Under the pieces are notes generated by a model. That model searched no databases. It was not told where the DNA came from and saw only the letters and a program-made list of their open reading frames with translations. Both the position numbers and the translations under genes were made by a program. From Hymenochaete sp. R1 (taxonomy: Eukaryota > Basidiomycota > Agaricomycetes > Hymenochaetales > Hymenochaetaceae), in assembly GCA_019400425.1 (NCBI GenBank), contig JAFREE010000195.1:1-38268 (forward strand): a stretch of 38,268 nucleotides of DNA. Direction: 5' to 3'. Positions 1-10,846 of the stretch are shown piece after piece (positions within the stretch are counted from its first letter, which is position 1; each line of letters opens with the position of its first letter).

Positions 1-1380
1 CCCGAACTCCCTTCGCCAAAGACCGAGCTTGATGCTCATGAAGAGTGGTGGAGAGATCACTTCAGCATGCTTCAAGACCGTGGCTACACGTTGCGACCTC
101 GCTACCATCCAGACTGGACGCCGCCCTGGAAGGGAACCGACAAACACCGCTTCCACTTTGAAGAAAACGTTCGAAGCTTCGTGCGTATTCACGGATTACT
201 CGTACTTTTAATTGCTTCTCATTTCGACACTAGCATAAATCGACGTTGGATGCCAAACGAGTTGTTGATGGCAAACAGGTCGTCCTGAAGCGCATTGGTA
301 CATATCACGACGAAAAGGACATTCTTGAATACTTCTCGCATGAAACTCGACAGGGTGATCCGCAGAACCATTGCGTCCCTCTACTTTATTCTTTCACGGA
401 CAACTGCGAAGAGAGGCATACATTTGTCGTCATGCCACTTCTGCGCAAATTTTATTCGCCTGATTTCAAGTCCGTCGATGAGGCCATCGACTTCGTTGAG
501 CAAACACTGCAGGTACTCGTTCATAGTCAGCACTCTCACGATCTGTGGCTCATACGTATTTGAAAGGGACTAGTCTATATGCATAAGCACAATGTGGCCC
601 ACCGGTATGTTTATCTTCTCTAAAAAGAAAACTGCATCCCGACAAGCTATCTAGTGACCTTGCTCTCCTTAACATTATGCTCGACGCAGCCAACTTGTAC
701 CCCAAGGGCTTTCACGCGCAACAACCTTCATTCCTCCCTGATATGACGGGCTCTGCGCCATTCCGTCGTCGCCGTTCGATGGGCGTCAAATACTACTTCA
801 CGGACTTCGGTCTATCTTCAAAGTTCGACAGTTTCGAAACTCGAGAGGAAGTTCGAGGAATAGCTTGTGCGGATAAAACGGTTCCAGAAATACTCAGTAG
901 CTATAAATATGACCCTTTCCCAGTTGACATTTATACTCTTGGTAATGTGTTTAAAGAGAAGCTACTGGACGTAAGCTACCTTCCCTACTGTAATTCATTA
1001 TAGGGTCATCTGGACTAATCGGGGATTTCCAGAAGTACTCCAACGTGTCTTTCCTGGCTCCTCTAGTTGAGAAAATGACTCTCAAGGATCCAAAAGCTCG
1101 CCCCACCGCGGATGATCTATTGGAAGAGTTCAACGTCACTATTGGAAGACAGTCGTACGTTGCGAAACGCTGGCGCCTCAGGCCGGTAAACTCTGCGCTA
1201 GCATCAGATGTGGTTCGGGGAGCTGTTAGCTGCTTTGACGAAGCATTCTATCAACTGGCTGATTTGGCCTGTAAATATCGTTCTTTTTTGGTACACAGAG
1301 CGTTCACTGACGCCTTCTCAAAGTTTGGCGAAGATATCGAGCCCAGTGACGACAATGCAATTTCTTTCTTTTTCTCTTGA
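1..1380 (+). CDS. Protein kinase-domain protein, paralogue A (5' end outside window)
   Basis: Five exons are read: 1-180 (open to the window edge), 234-512, 567-604, 655-970 and 1033-1380; all junctions keep frame. The joined product has a lysine in VVLKRI, the catalytic loop HRDLALLNIM rebuilt across the 605-654 intron, and DFG in YFTDFGLSSKFD, so the ATP-site, catalytic and metal-binding residues are present. No glycine-rich loop is visible. A VDIYTLGNVF stretch fits helix F, and DPKARPTADDLL fits the end of the C-lobe. The family resembles the kinase-like proteins expanded in Agaricomycetes; the substrate is unknown. It is clearly related to the gene at 2711-4164 on the opposite strand. 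A GT at 1271 (in ...LAC|gtaaat) matches a donor-like site in the paralogue, so the last residues before the stop at 1378-1380 may be intron read-through. Confidence 0.8.
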
Positions 1381-2710
1381 ATCATCTTCGACACGAAGCT
1401 CGATGTGAAGTTCATGGAGCTTGCGCTGGGATGGCTATTAATCACTCAGGCTGCGAGCTCTCGTCTGATTCAAAGGAAGAGCCTTGCGTTGCCAATCTCA
1501 TAGTCTGGCTCACCTCGCCAATGTTTTCTTCAGAGTTCATCTTTTCCGGAATTAGACATACGTATCAAATGCTTTTGTCCCGAAGTCGAAAAGTACTAAT
1601 ATCAGGTGTCATGTAGGTTGACGACGGATCCACTATTCACGCTTTCTCGTCATCCTCCATCTTTGTACTTTGAATATCAAATCCCATATTATGTGTCATC
1701 ATCTCTCACACGCCGTCTGAAATCACATATCATCTTCCATTTGCTCTTACACAGGATCTGTCTTCGCGCTGCGGCACAACTCAAATAATTCTATCGTACT
1801 TCGATCAGTCGACGCCGCCTTGTTCAACCTTGCCACTGTGTTCGAATCATTTCCAACAACGGAACAAAGACCATCACTTTTTCGAACCCCTTCGAAAACG
1901 CTTAGGCCTGGCAACGAGCACAAGTGCTAAAGCGAATCACATGGATTATCCGATATCGATGCCGATGACACTGATGACACGAGATCATGATTCAGGCCCA
2001 TATGCATGCATGCCAATCTATCGCGTGCCGCACATGCGGGACGGAAGCAAATTCAGCAAAACGAAAGGAACGTCGGAGTGGGGACCCTGGATACTTTGAC
2101 AACGCCGTGTCCGCGCATGAGGGCTTTGTTAAGCGCCGTACGAGTTGACGCCGGAGGGCAGGGGATGTCGGCGTTCACATGTTCCTGTGTAAGAGACCTT
2201 CTGCGACCACCCCATGCAGCGGCCTTTCGGTGTGATTTCGGACTCATTTCGTTGGAGAAACGTCGAAGTGAACCATGCCGACTTCCATTATAGATCGTCA
2301 TCGAAAGAAAGCACGAGGAACACACAAGAGCGTATTACATGCGTAGGTTCGCGAAACGGAATGCGGTGAATCACTAAAATACAACATATAAGATTGTATT
2401 ACAAACCGTCCTTAACGATCAATGCAGCAATGAATATGCCAGAGGAAGGCTCGTTTTTAATATGCCTTCATCATTAGAACGGAATCAAAAGTGCTCGCTG
2501 TGAAGATAGTGTATCGATAGACATATTAGTGACAAAAAAAACCCATAGCAGTTCAAAACATCTTCATCAAAGCAAATTATAGCGAATGGAGCGAGAAATC
2601 AAAATGCGAGTGGAAAGCATGATCGCTTTTCACGATATCGCAAGACATTGTCATCTTTTCCAAACTGGCAAGAGTTCAAATTGGACATCCACGAGACGGT
2701 ATTGAAGCAA
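1381..2710. other. Intergenic DNA between convergent kinase paralogues
   Basis: I see no supported gene here. Short open frames exist on both strands but lack splice structure or recognisable motifs. The stretch carries the two 3' ends. A short last exon of either kinase could lie here if the GT sites at their C-termini are used. Confidence 0.5.
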
Positions 2711-4164
2711 TCACTCACAGACAAGGCGATAGACTCGATACGTTAGCTCGTCAAAGACGCTGGCTATCCCGCGGAATGTTAAAGCCACGTAGCCTGAACC
2801 TATCGGGCTGAGCCTCCATCCCTTGATCACTGCAAAACGACGGGACAAAAGTGGATGAAACATTTTTAGGGCGTCCTCTGCCGTTGGTCGGGCTTTAGGA
2901 TCTATCTGAGTCATTGCGTCGGTGAGAGGTTTGAGGAACGATAAGTTAGAGTATGCCTAGAGAGGAAATCAGTTACTTCGAATGGGAAATGGTGCTCAAT
3001 GCCTTACCTCGACGAAAGTTTTCTTGAATACATTACCTAGGGTGTAAATGTCCACCGCAAACGGGTCGTAAGGCATCCCGCTGCCGAACTCGGGAACGGT
3101 TTGGTCCTGACAAACGAAGCCCATTACTGGCCTTCGCATTTCGGCACTGTCAAACTTTGAAGAAAGTCCAAAGTCTGTGAAGTAGTATTTGATGTTCCTG
3201 GCCATGCGACGGCGACGGGGCTTCGCAAGGCGAGAGAAGTCGGCCACGAAAGTTGGTTGGTACGCGTGAAATCCTTCGGGAAACATACTTGTCGCTTCCA
3301 TCATAATATTCAGGCTACAAAGGTCACTGCATATACTTTTCTCAGCGACAGAAAGTCAAGATAACATGCTACTTACCGATGAGCTACATTCTGGTCATGC
3401 ATGTAAAGTAGACCCTAGCAAGCAAATTATGAGCGATGTAGAGTTGATAAATCATGACAAATTGGCCTCACCTCCAGGGTCTGCCTGAAAAATTCCAGGA
3501 CCTCGTCAACGGATTGAAAATTTGGCAAATTGAAGTTTCGTAATAGAGGCATGACAATGAACTCGTGTTTCGCCCCGCATTCGTCTTCAAGGAGCTCAAG
3601 GAGCGGTACACAGTGGTTATGGGAGTCATCACGCCGCCCATTGGATGAGAAATGTTCCATGATTGCTCGCTCCTTAGAGTTCGGTTTCAGACGTTTGAGG
3701 AAGACTTGCTTGCCATCGGATACGCGCTTCGCGTCCAGCGTTGTTTTGAGCTGGACACAGAGTATATATCAGGAAGAATATACCCAGGATAATCATTTAA
3801 GACTTACGAGAACGGAGATATGATCCTCGCAGAGGCGCAGGGCCTTGTCGGATGTTCGCCAGGACGGTGTCCAATCTGGACGAAAGCGGGGACGAAGCTC
3901 GTAGCCATGTTGGAGCAAGAAGTCGTAATGATCTCTCCACCAAACTTCATGGGGCTTAAGCTTCTCATATGACTCTGCTAATTTTTGCTCTTGGGTGGTA
4001 AGCATTTTGCTGGGCAGTGGTGTCGCCGGTAAGTACTTGGAGGTTGGAATAGGGAGGAAGAAGAGGGGGATTTTCGAAGAATCTGAACCGACGACGCGAC
4101 TCACGCCAACCTTGACCTTCTTTTCCACCTCTCTCTTTTTGTTTCCTCCATCTTTGTTCACCAT
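2711..4164 (-). CDS. Protein kinase-domain protein, paralogue B
   Basis: Five exons on the minus strand: 4164-3808, 3750-3472, 3414-3377, 3326-3008 and 2956-2711, giving about 412 residues in one frame. Key parts are VFLKRL (candidate ATP-site lysine), HRDLCSLNIMM (catalytic loop joined across an intron), YFTDFGLSSKFD (DFG) and DPKARPTAEDAL. Exon 2 (279 bases) and exon 3 (38 bases) have exactly the lengths of those in the paralogue at 1-1380, and intron phases match. The start is uncertain: ATG at 4164 gives a basic N-terminus rich in K, V and S, while a second in-frame ATG (MLTTQEQ) at about 4005 would begin nearer the conserved WWRDHY segment. The CDS ends in ...RLVCE-stop; the last codons contain GTGAGT, a good donor, so a downstream last exon is possible. 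No membrane segment or signal peptide is seen. Confidence 0.82.
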
Positions 4165-4220
4165 TGTTGTTGGCCAGCGCAGCCAGCGTCTATATTAGGC
4201 TCCATGGATACCAACTCGAC

Positions 4221-4237
4221 ATATATATATATATATG
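4221..4237. repeat. AT dinucleotide microsatellite
   Basis: A pure run of alternating A and T of about 17 bases lies in the spacer between the start of the minus-strand kinase (4164) and the start of the plus-strand nuclease-like/kinase gene (4362). The spacer is therefore probably a shared divergent promoter; the run itself is simple sequence. Confidence 0.85.
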
Positions 4238-4361
4238 CTTTGCTTACAGTGGGGAATCTCGCATCATATCTCTCCGTTTCACGATCCCTGAATCCCTCGT
4301 CTGGAACGGGGGAAGTTTCTTTTGATTCTGCGTGCGACCCGCATTGAAGAAGTCCATAGGA

Positions 4362-7300
4362 ATGCTATCACTCAAGCAAGAAGTAAGTCATCCTTCAACG
4401 TACCTGATACTCTACTCGAACTACTTCAGAATGAGACATTGGATCAGCTATGGTCCAGAGCGGAAAGGGCACTTAGGGAATGCGTACTATTTGGTGCCGA
4501 GGATAAGAGGCGCCAGGAGATTGAAGTATGGAAAAGTTGGTGAGTTCCGACATCTCATCACTTGACCGACTGGTGCTCATTATTCTGGGGCATTTTCTTT
4601 TGGAAGCATTGAAGAGAACTATTTCGCTCTCAAGACTAAGATTGGAGAGAAAGCAACTTCGGGATGGCTCATGGTGGCAAAATTTTTGATATTCGGAAAT
4701 TCTGTATATAAGAGAGAGGTAGAAGTCCTGAGTAACGACGTTGAAGCGTATGAAAATTTGTGTACTGTACGGTAAAGCACCTCCCCGCTCAATTTGATTC
4801 TGACGCTTTGTGTTCTTCAGGGAAGTAGCCGAGCTCGTCTTTCCTTGCCCGACAAAATAGCTAGCAAAGCTAGAGTTCCCTTGCAGTCCAGCTACAAAGA
4901 AAAGTGGAAATTGGACTTCGATGGTAAGGTAGAATTTATACGTATGACGCTGCCTTACTGATTGTAGAACTTCTTATGAGTCGAAAGTATTTCTACAACT
5001 GTCAGCAACAAACGCGTTAGATGGAAATTTCTGTCTAACCCGCCGAATAACGAATATGTTGACTTCTTTACGTGGTGGACTGGCTTTCGAACCAAAATAA
5101 TTAGTCAGTACGGAAGTACGCAACAAATATTTCAGAGACTCGTTCTTTTCTGACTTCCGTTGTGCAGCATATGACGAGACGGATGGCCAGACTTACGGTC
5201 AACTTGATGCTCAGATTCTGTGTAGGATAGTTCTTTACGTCGCCGAGATGCTAAGCTACCTGGTACGTAGCTACCGGCCTGTCGTAGTCCCGTTCATCAC
5301 ATCTTTCTCAGGATGTCCCAGTTATAGAGGAAGATTTTGCCCCTTGTGTAGATCTAATGTGTCGGGTAGCTGTGCGACTCCAGGAGCTTTGCACAGATCA
5401 CTACCTTGTCGATGACGAGGAGGAGGAAGGAGTAAAAAAACTGTACACGCATTTATTCAAGGACACCGTGCCGTAAGCATTACTGCAACATCACTTGCTA
5501 GTAGTAGCACTGATCTGTCAATAAGGCTTATCTATCTGTTGGAAATTTGCGCTGTTGACTTTGGCTTAATGGCAATCGAAATTGACCCAGATTCGTCTAC
5601 GACCCTCGCAAGCTCTACAAGGTTAAAGGCAATATGTCGACTTCTATGTGGTGTGGCAAAACGGTGCAATGTAAGCTACTCGCATTCCCAGTAGAAGCAC
5701 GAGTATTCAAGATGCTATAGGATGCTCTCAAAGATGCCGGTCATGCTAACTTCTTAATCGTGAACAGTCGTAAGTAATGTTCACCTTTTTGGATATAATT
5801 GAGTACAAATATGCCGTTCTCTTTACCAGTGCTAAAGGACTACACTTCGACTGAGTTAAAAGTACCCTCTAAACCTCTTTTGTCTTCGAGACTGCCGGGA
5901 CAGGCGCTCGCCTGTCCTGATCCTGATCCACGTCGTAAGCCCAGTCTTCTACATGTATACATGTTATTGCATTTGGCTTATTGGCGACTCTTTTGGTCAG
6001 TCACGGTACCGGAATATCGTAAAGACGTAGGCGTATCTTTATTGGAGGCAAAAAGCTTCGTACCAGCTGTCGGTCAGTTGACGGTCTTCTATGGCGGTTT
6101 CGATTCAAAGGTCTTACTGATTAATTGTAATCCAGGTCAAAGACTGGATTTGTCAACAAAGGACGATATTATGAGAAGTTAATCGCATGTTTGCATTTCA
6201 TACTCAGTGTCCTTAACCAGAAGAATTTGCAGTGATGGAAGCGCTAGAAATCAAGGAGCTTCGAATGCAGTACAACGGATCCAACCGGGATAGCATTGGT
6301 TCAGGGTCGTTCGGCAAAGTTTTCGCAATGGTACATCGGTCTGACGAAAGAGAGAAACCCGTAAGCATATTGGTGCACTTAAGTCATTTCTCTTTCTAAT
6401 TATTATGCGCGTTTAGTATGCCGTAAAGCAACCCCACAGGAAGTCTGATGCCATTAAGGTAAAGCTGATCATGTAGGCCTGTATCAAGTATTCCTCATGA
6501 AAGTTTCGTCGTAGCGTTTCTTAAAGGAAGCTCACATCTGGAAGAAGGTCGTTACCAAAAGTTGTGAATGCGAATACGTTTTGCCACTCGTCGGTTTTTG
6601 TTGGTTGGATGACTTCGAGACCGTCCCTTGTCTCGTTTCGGAACTCTGTCAAAGTATCAAAGCATATCTCGGCGAAATTCAATCAATCAGCTTTAGGAAA
6701 CAATCAGGACTACGGTTTGTTAGTGGTTTTTCTTTGTCCGAAGATTCATGTTCATCAATGTCGGCGCCATAGCTCCTTGATGTTTCACTGGGCTTACAAT
6801 TTCGTACGTTCACCAATAATTTTCCGTCTTATGTGACTTACTTGGACTCTAGTGCACTCAGTAGACTCTCCAATTGCGCATGGAGATCTTCGAGCGGTAG
6901 GTTTTTGATTCTTGAACACCTTCCGTCTTTGTCTTAAAATTCCTTTAGGATAACATTCTCGTAAAAAAGAACGACCGTGAAGGCTTTAGCGCGGTTCTGT
7001 GCGACTTTGGAAGCTCTCGAGAGCAATCTCGGGAAGGTTGTGAAGGTATAGCCGAGGACGACTGGGGAATCGAAGAGCAGATGACAAATGAACGATGGCT
7101 TGCAAAGGAACTAGCTGTCAATCTTGAAGCACTACGTTCTGTCAATGTGGGCGACAACCTTGTTAAACGGACTCTAGTTTCTACGTTGGGCGACATCTAT
7201 GCATTTGGATGTGTATTTCTAGAGGTTGGAGCATCTTTGTACTTTCAATCGAGGTTGCGAACTTGCACTTACTATTTTGATAGATCGTATACGAAAGGGA

Positions 7301-7493
7301 GCCCTTTGAAGACCAGAAAAGCTCTGAGGCACTATCTCACATTCTATATGGAGCACTACCTGTTGAAAAAGGGCGAATCAGTAGCATGGTCGACAAGCAT
7401 TGGGACTTGATGATTCGGTGTTGGGACAAAGCGGAAACAAGACTACGTGCACCTCTTCTTGTGCTGGAAATGCAAGACTTGTGTTATTATTAG
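4362..7493 (+). CDS. Kinase with N-terminal PD-(D/E)XK nuclease-like region (Crinkler/CR-type architecture)
   Basis: Multi-exon gene. Confident exons are 4362-4382, 4430-4539, 4607-4771, then after an unresolved part (about 4.8-5.8 kb) 6221-6360, 6417-6458, 6515-6718, 6773-6803, 6853-6896, 6949-7224 and 7284-7493. The C-terminal half is a full kinase domain: glycine loop GSGSFGKVF, YAVKQP lysine, LGLQFLHS, catalytic loop IAHGDLRADNILV, and DFG in LCDFGSS, with a degenerate APE (LAKE). HGDLR fits TKL-like fungal kinases. Just upstream, around 6001-6120, KDVGVSLLEAKSF followed by GQLTVFY has the D-x(n)-E-x-K plus QxxxY pattern of PD-(D/E)XK nucleases. Nuclease-kinase fusions are known in Crinkler/CR-type effectors and related fungal proteins; placing this gene there is inference. 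An intron 5935-6000 is likely but in frame either way. Exon joins at 4930-5170 are not resolved, so a disabling lesion there is not excluded. Confidence 0.68.
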
Positions 7494-7625
7494 CTCTTCT
7501 TATAGACTTAAATTATTATCTTCCCTATTTCGATTTTCTACTTTGACCTCTTTCTTAACCTTAATAACCTTATATCACGTTTGCAAAGCTTATATTATAG
7601 TCAATGATGTATTACAACATGCTTA

Positions 7626-8042
7626 TCAAACTCCTTCTGTGACCCGAATCTTGGCTCGACGAAGCTCCATGAGAACCTCTTCTACGAAGCGCTTAGTAGT
7701 TTCGCTGTTCTCGAGCGGCTTCGAGCGGCGATCCCTGTCGTCCTGGAAGTTCAAGCAGTTGAGGACGACGTCAGTATACGCATATCCCATCTTTGCCGGA
7801 AGAAGTCGTTTGACTAGTCGTTTGAGAATCTCGCTCCGAAAAGTGTTGTCCTCCACTTCTATCATTCGTCCATCACCTCCTTCGTTTTCCAGGATGACCT
7901 TCGTTACAAACACTTCCCTCGCCCAATCATCGATGAGAAATGCTCGCTGCTCCTCGTTCCAATAGAACATCGATCGCCAGACTCCGATTTCGAATAAACA
8001 TACGCCCAAGCTGTAAATGTCGTCCCCCATTTCGTACGCAGC
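7626..8042 (-). pseudogene. Kinase C-lobe fragment (HeLo-associated kinase type)
   Basis: The minus strand has one open exon starting after an AG at about 8043 and ending with a stop at 7626-7628. It encodes MGDDIYSLGVCLFEIGVW, the helix-F region of a protein kinase, then GYAYTDVVLNCLNFQD, a C-lobe ending I associate with kinase domains attached to fungal HeLo/prion-like proteins. Upstream, at about 8420-8525 on the same strand, is a second open piece (FFTFRTPQLSTITFVRD followed by an acidic stretch) ending at a GTAAGT donor. Between them I could not assemble a P-loop, HRD or DFG region, so the gene is either broken or has introns I cannot place. The 8.05-8.35 kb piece reads as Ser/Arg-rich low-complexity sequence. 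The call as a remnant is inference. Confidence 0.45.
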
Positions 8043-8525
8043 CTGTTGCACGCAGTATATATTATTTTAATATTAATATTAATATTGCTCGAATTTGAAG
8101 GTGCGTACGGATCTAAAGCACGCTGAGGTATACATACTAGTACTAGCAGACCCAGTCGCTGAATTTAACACCTGGGCTCGACTTCGTACTAGCATCTCAA
8201 CCTCTACACATTGCATGCGGACCTTTCTTCTATCGTCCGATTCTCCACTGGGACTACTGGCATCCAACCGACTGTCAGTGACTTTCTGCCGGGCAGATTG
8301 ACTGCTTCTCTTTCGGGCACTCCGAGGCCCTGCTGTATGAATGCCCATCCGACCGAGAAAATTGTATGGGGTAGGATCATTCGCATATTCACTGGAGTTA
8401 CTTACATATCGCTTTGCAGCTCTGCCCCCACTTCCTTTTCACCATCGTCCTCATCCGAATCCCTAACGAAGGTGATGGTTGACAGCTGAGGTGTTCGAAA
8501 GGTAAAGAACGAGACTAAGTCCATG

Positions 8526-9289
8526 AAATAACGCGTGACAAGGATCGACGTGAAAGCTAAGAGCGTGAAGTCAAAGATGAGAACAAGGCCGAAACCACAA
8601 CTACTCTAACACATACTCTATCGCAAGTCGTCCAGGGGAGGCGACCTTAATTTCCGAGCCGTGTGTGCTTGAGCCTCGAGCTGAGCGCGCTTGATGAACA
8701 TTTCCCAGTTTCTTTTCTCAACTTGATGATGTTCTCTTCCCGATATTCCTCACATTTGTGACTTTCTGTTTCTTGAATTCTTTCGGCGACAGCCTCCTCA
8801 CCCTGTCTACGGCTGGGCATGTGTTCTTCATTCGGTAGCAGAAATATTTACTCACGCCGCAAAGATACGATCGAATCAAGTAGAAGCTACTAGAGATGGA
8901 CTGAATCGAAGTCTAGGAGTCCTAAACATCGCTCAACGACGAGATGTTAATACCGAGGACTCGGAGCAGCTGCAAACTGCGGAACACCCGCAGCAAGTGC
9001 ACCTCGCACAGTTCAACAAGTCCGGAACTGGAAACAACTTGCTTAGCATCCGGATCGCGACAGCGAGACTGCCAGTCTGCACGACATGGAGGTGAATGAT
9101 GCAAACTTCTTTTTCGATTCTCTCGGTGCCGTTGACCATCGGTAATGAAAGGAATTCACTCCCGTCAAAAAAAATATCGCTGGTGCAGTCGATAAAGAAC
9201 TGAGGCAGAAGGTGGGCATGGAGATAACACGTCCAGCAAGCGTATATGCGTCTTGTCCCTCTTCGCGGTTGCTCATATGTGTATCCGAA
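8526..9289. other. Degenerate DNA with scattered + strand coding-like pieces
   Basis: An open + strand stretch at about 8855-9094 and a short frame at about 9060-9140 containing NDANFFFDSLGAVDHR followed by GTAATG look like decayed exons, but I recognise no family. From about 9155 a frame reads EFTPVKKNIAGAVDKELRQK and continues into the SWC4-like remnant. No intact gene is supported. Confidence 0.35.
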
Positions 9290-10238
9290 TGTGAAACCAA
9301 TCATAAGAAATATATTGAGTTTCTCGAGTCATGCACTTGTGAAGGGTTCTTGGAGGAGGAAGCCCTATTGAACAGACCGGAGTGCTTTGACAAGTCCGAC
9401 TGATCCTTCACCCGAGACCTGCTATGCGTTCTTGAAGGTGTCAATAGCGGGTCGGTAGGTGTTGTACTTCAGAGCATCGTAAACGAAGAGGAAATCGCAT
9501 CAACGCTTGGGGAGACAGAGCCGGTTGTCCACCAAGGTTCAGGGAGCACGGCGAATAAAAAGGGGAAAGGTGAGATGGGCGCGGGTGTTGGTGACATCGA
9601 AAGTCCGGTCAGCACGATCGCACCACCGCTGCCGCTGATTTGATCGTAAAAAAAGCCCGGATGGCAAAGGAGATTGTCCAAGGTGCATTTCCTATCATCG
9701 CCTTTCCGCATCCCATAAATGAACTTGACCTTCGCGCCCCAACTTCATGGCATGTAGATGCAACACACTGCATCTACCGAACCGACCCGCCAACTCAAGC
9801 CGCCTCAGACATTTCTGCCACCAAGGCTGCCCATACACCCGTCTTTCTGCACTCTTACAAGCTCCCCACTGTGCACACCCTCATTCAACCCTACGTCATG
9901 CGGGTACTTAACGAGCTCGGACTTCGCACTGACCGACTTGTGATGCTTATGCAAGAGGACGTTCATCAGCTTGAGGTGTCACTGAACGCTGCAAATGTAT
10001 TGGTAGAGAATCGCAAGATGATGGAAAGAGTTGAGCAGGGTATTGGGGTTGTGAAGGAGGGGACAACTGGTGAAGATGGGGACGGGGGCGATGAAGAAAA
10101 AATGAAGGAGAGGGAGATGCGGAGGGAAGTCCCGGTGAGGATGATGACGCAGAAGGAGAGGACGCAGACGCAGACGGGGAAACGGACAGGGCTGCAAGCC
10201 TCGCTCCAAGCGCGAGGAGTGCAGGGCGCAAGAGGGTA
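9290..10238 (+). pseudogene. SWC4: SWC4/DMAP1-like pseudogene, C-terminal half
   Basis: SWC4 (DMAP1 homologue) is a shared subunit of the SWR1 chromatin remodeller and NuA4 acetyltransferase. The pieces read in family order: HKKYIEFLES...EEEALL (9299-9370), then DLLCVLEGVNSG, ESPVSTIAPPLPL, HCIYRTDPPTQAA, and the C-terminal signature TPVFLHSYKLPTVHT followed by VLNELGLRTDRLVM and a helical stretch to about 10,050. The tail is acidic and ends in a basic SAGRKR stretch before GTAAG. Lesions seen are an in-frame TGA at 9401-9403 (CGA to TGA is the simplest origin), a frame change near 9640, and another in the A-run near 10,097-10,102, after which the acidic tail reads in a different frame. The N-terminal SANT-like part is not found upstream. 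The family call rests on remembered family pattern; the breaks are seen directly. Confidence 0.68.
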
Positions 10239-10377
10239 AGCTAGCTGCTCGGATGTGTGACGGACACGAAAAACTGTTGCGTCGTCGAAACGGTCGAGAT
10301 ACTGGCCGAAGCACCGAACGTCGTCCAGGGTGGGGTCAGAAAGTGATACGATCGCAAAGGTTAGATAGACTCACCAT

Positions 10378-10744
10378 CTACTTCCTTCTTCTTCCGCCTC
10401 TCTTAGCCTCTCCTTTAGCTTTGCGAGCGCGCCAAGCTTCGTTTTGAACGGGTGAGTTCGCTCCTAAAGAGCTGTTAGGGTTGATAGTCGTTCCCACGAT
10501 GGTAGACACCTACGCCTAGCTAATGCTGCTTCACGATCGACTGTTTTCTTTATTAGCTCAAATGATGATAAATACCACACAGCGTGTACTTACTTTTCTC
10601 CGTACATGGTATGCAAGTCTGTCCAGGGTCCCTGAGAAGCGTTTCACAATCCGGGCGGACACACTTGTAGGAAGGATGGTTGTTGCAGACACCCTTTGCC
10701 GGATAGTTCTTCTTGCAGTAAGAACAATGATGACTGCCAGGCAT
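10378..10744 (-). CDS. Small Cys/His-rich, probably zinc-binding protein (78 aa, two exons)
   Basis: Minus-strand gene with exon 1 at 10744-10594 and exon 2 at 10463-10378; the GTAAGT donor and TTTAG acceptor join in frame (151 + 86 bases, 78 codons plus stop). The N-terminal 50 residues hold C-x2-C (HCSYCKK), a C and H in GVCNNH, C-x4-C (KCVRPDC) and C-x2-C (TCIPC), enough ligands for two zinc sites. The C-terminal 28 residues are strongly basic (ARKAKGEAKRGGRRRK), suggesting nucleic-acid binding or nuclear location. I do not recognise the family. The start MPGSHHC was chosen because it directly precedes the Cys cluster; an in-frame ATG at 10846 would add 34 residues. Although surrounded by pseudogenes it has no visible break, so it may be a live gene. 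Too short and too split for plain ORF calling. Confidence 0.6.
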
Positions 10745-10846
10745 GGGAGATGAGGAGTCAAGGTGCGTGAGTTGGTATGCAGGACTTGCTTTATTTGTGT
10801 TGACAACTGGTCCGTGCGCGCACAGAGTCATGCCAAAGTGGCACAT

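Noticed and set aside
7447..7965. Plus-strand frame of 172 residues
   Set aside because: Antisense to the kinase C-lobe exon at 7,626-8,042, whose minus-strand translation carries clear kinase motifs.
10253..10447. Plus-strand frame of 64 residues
   Set aside because: Antisense to exon 2 of the small zinc-type gene, which splices in frame.
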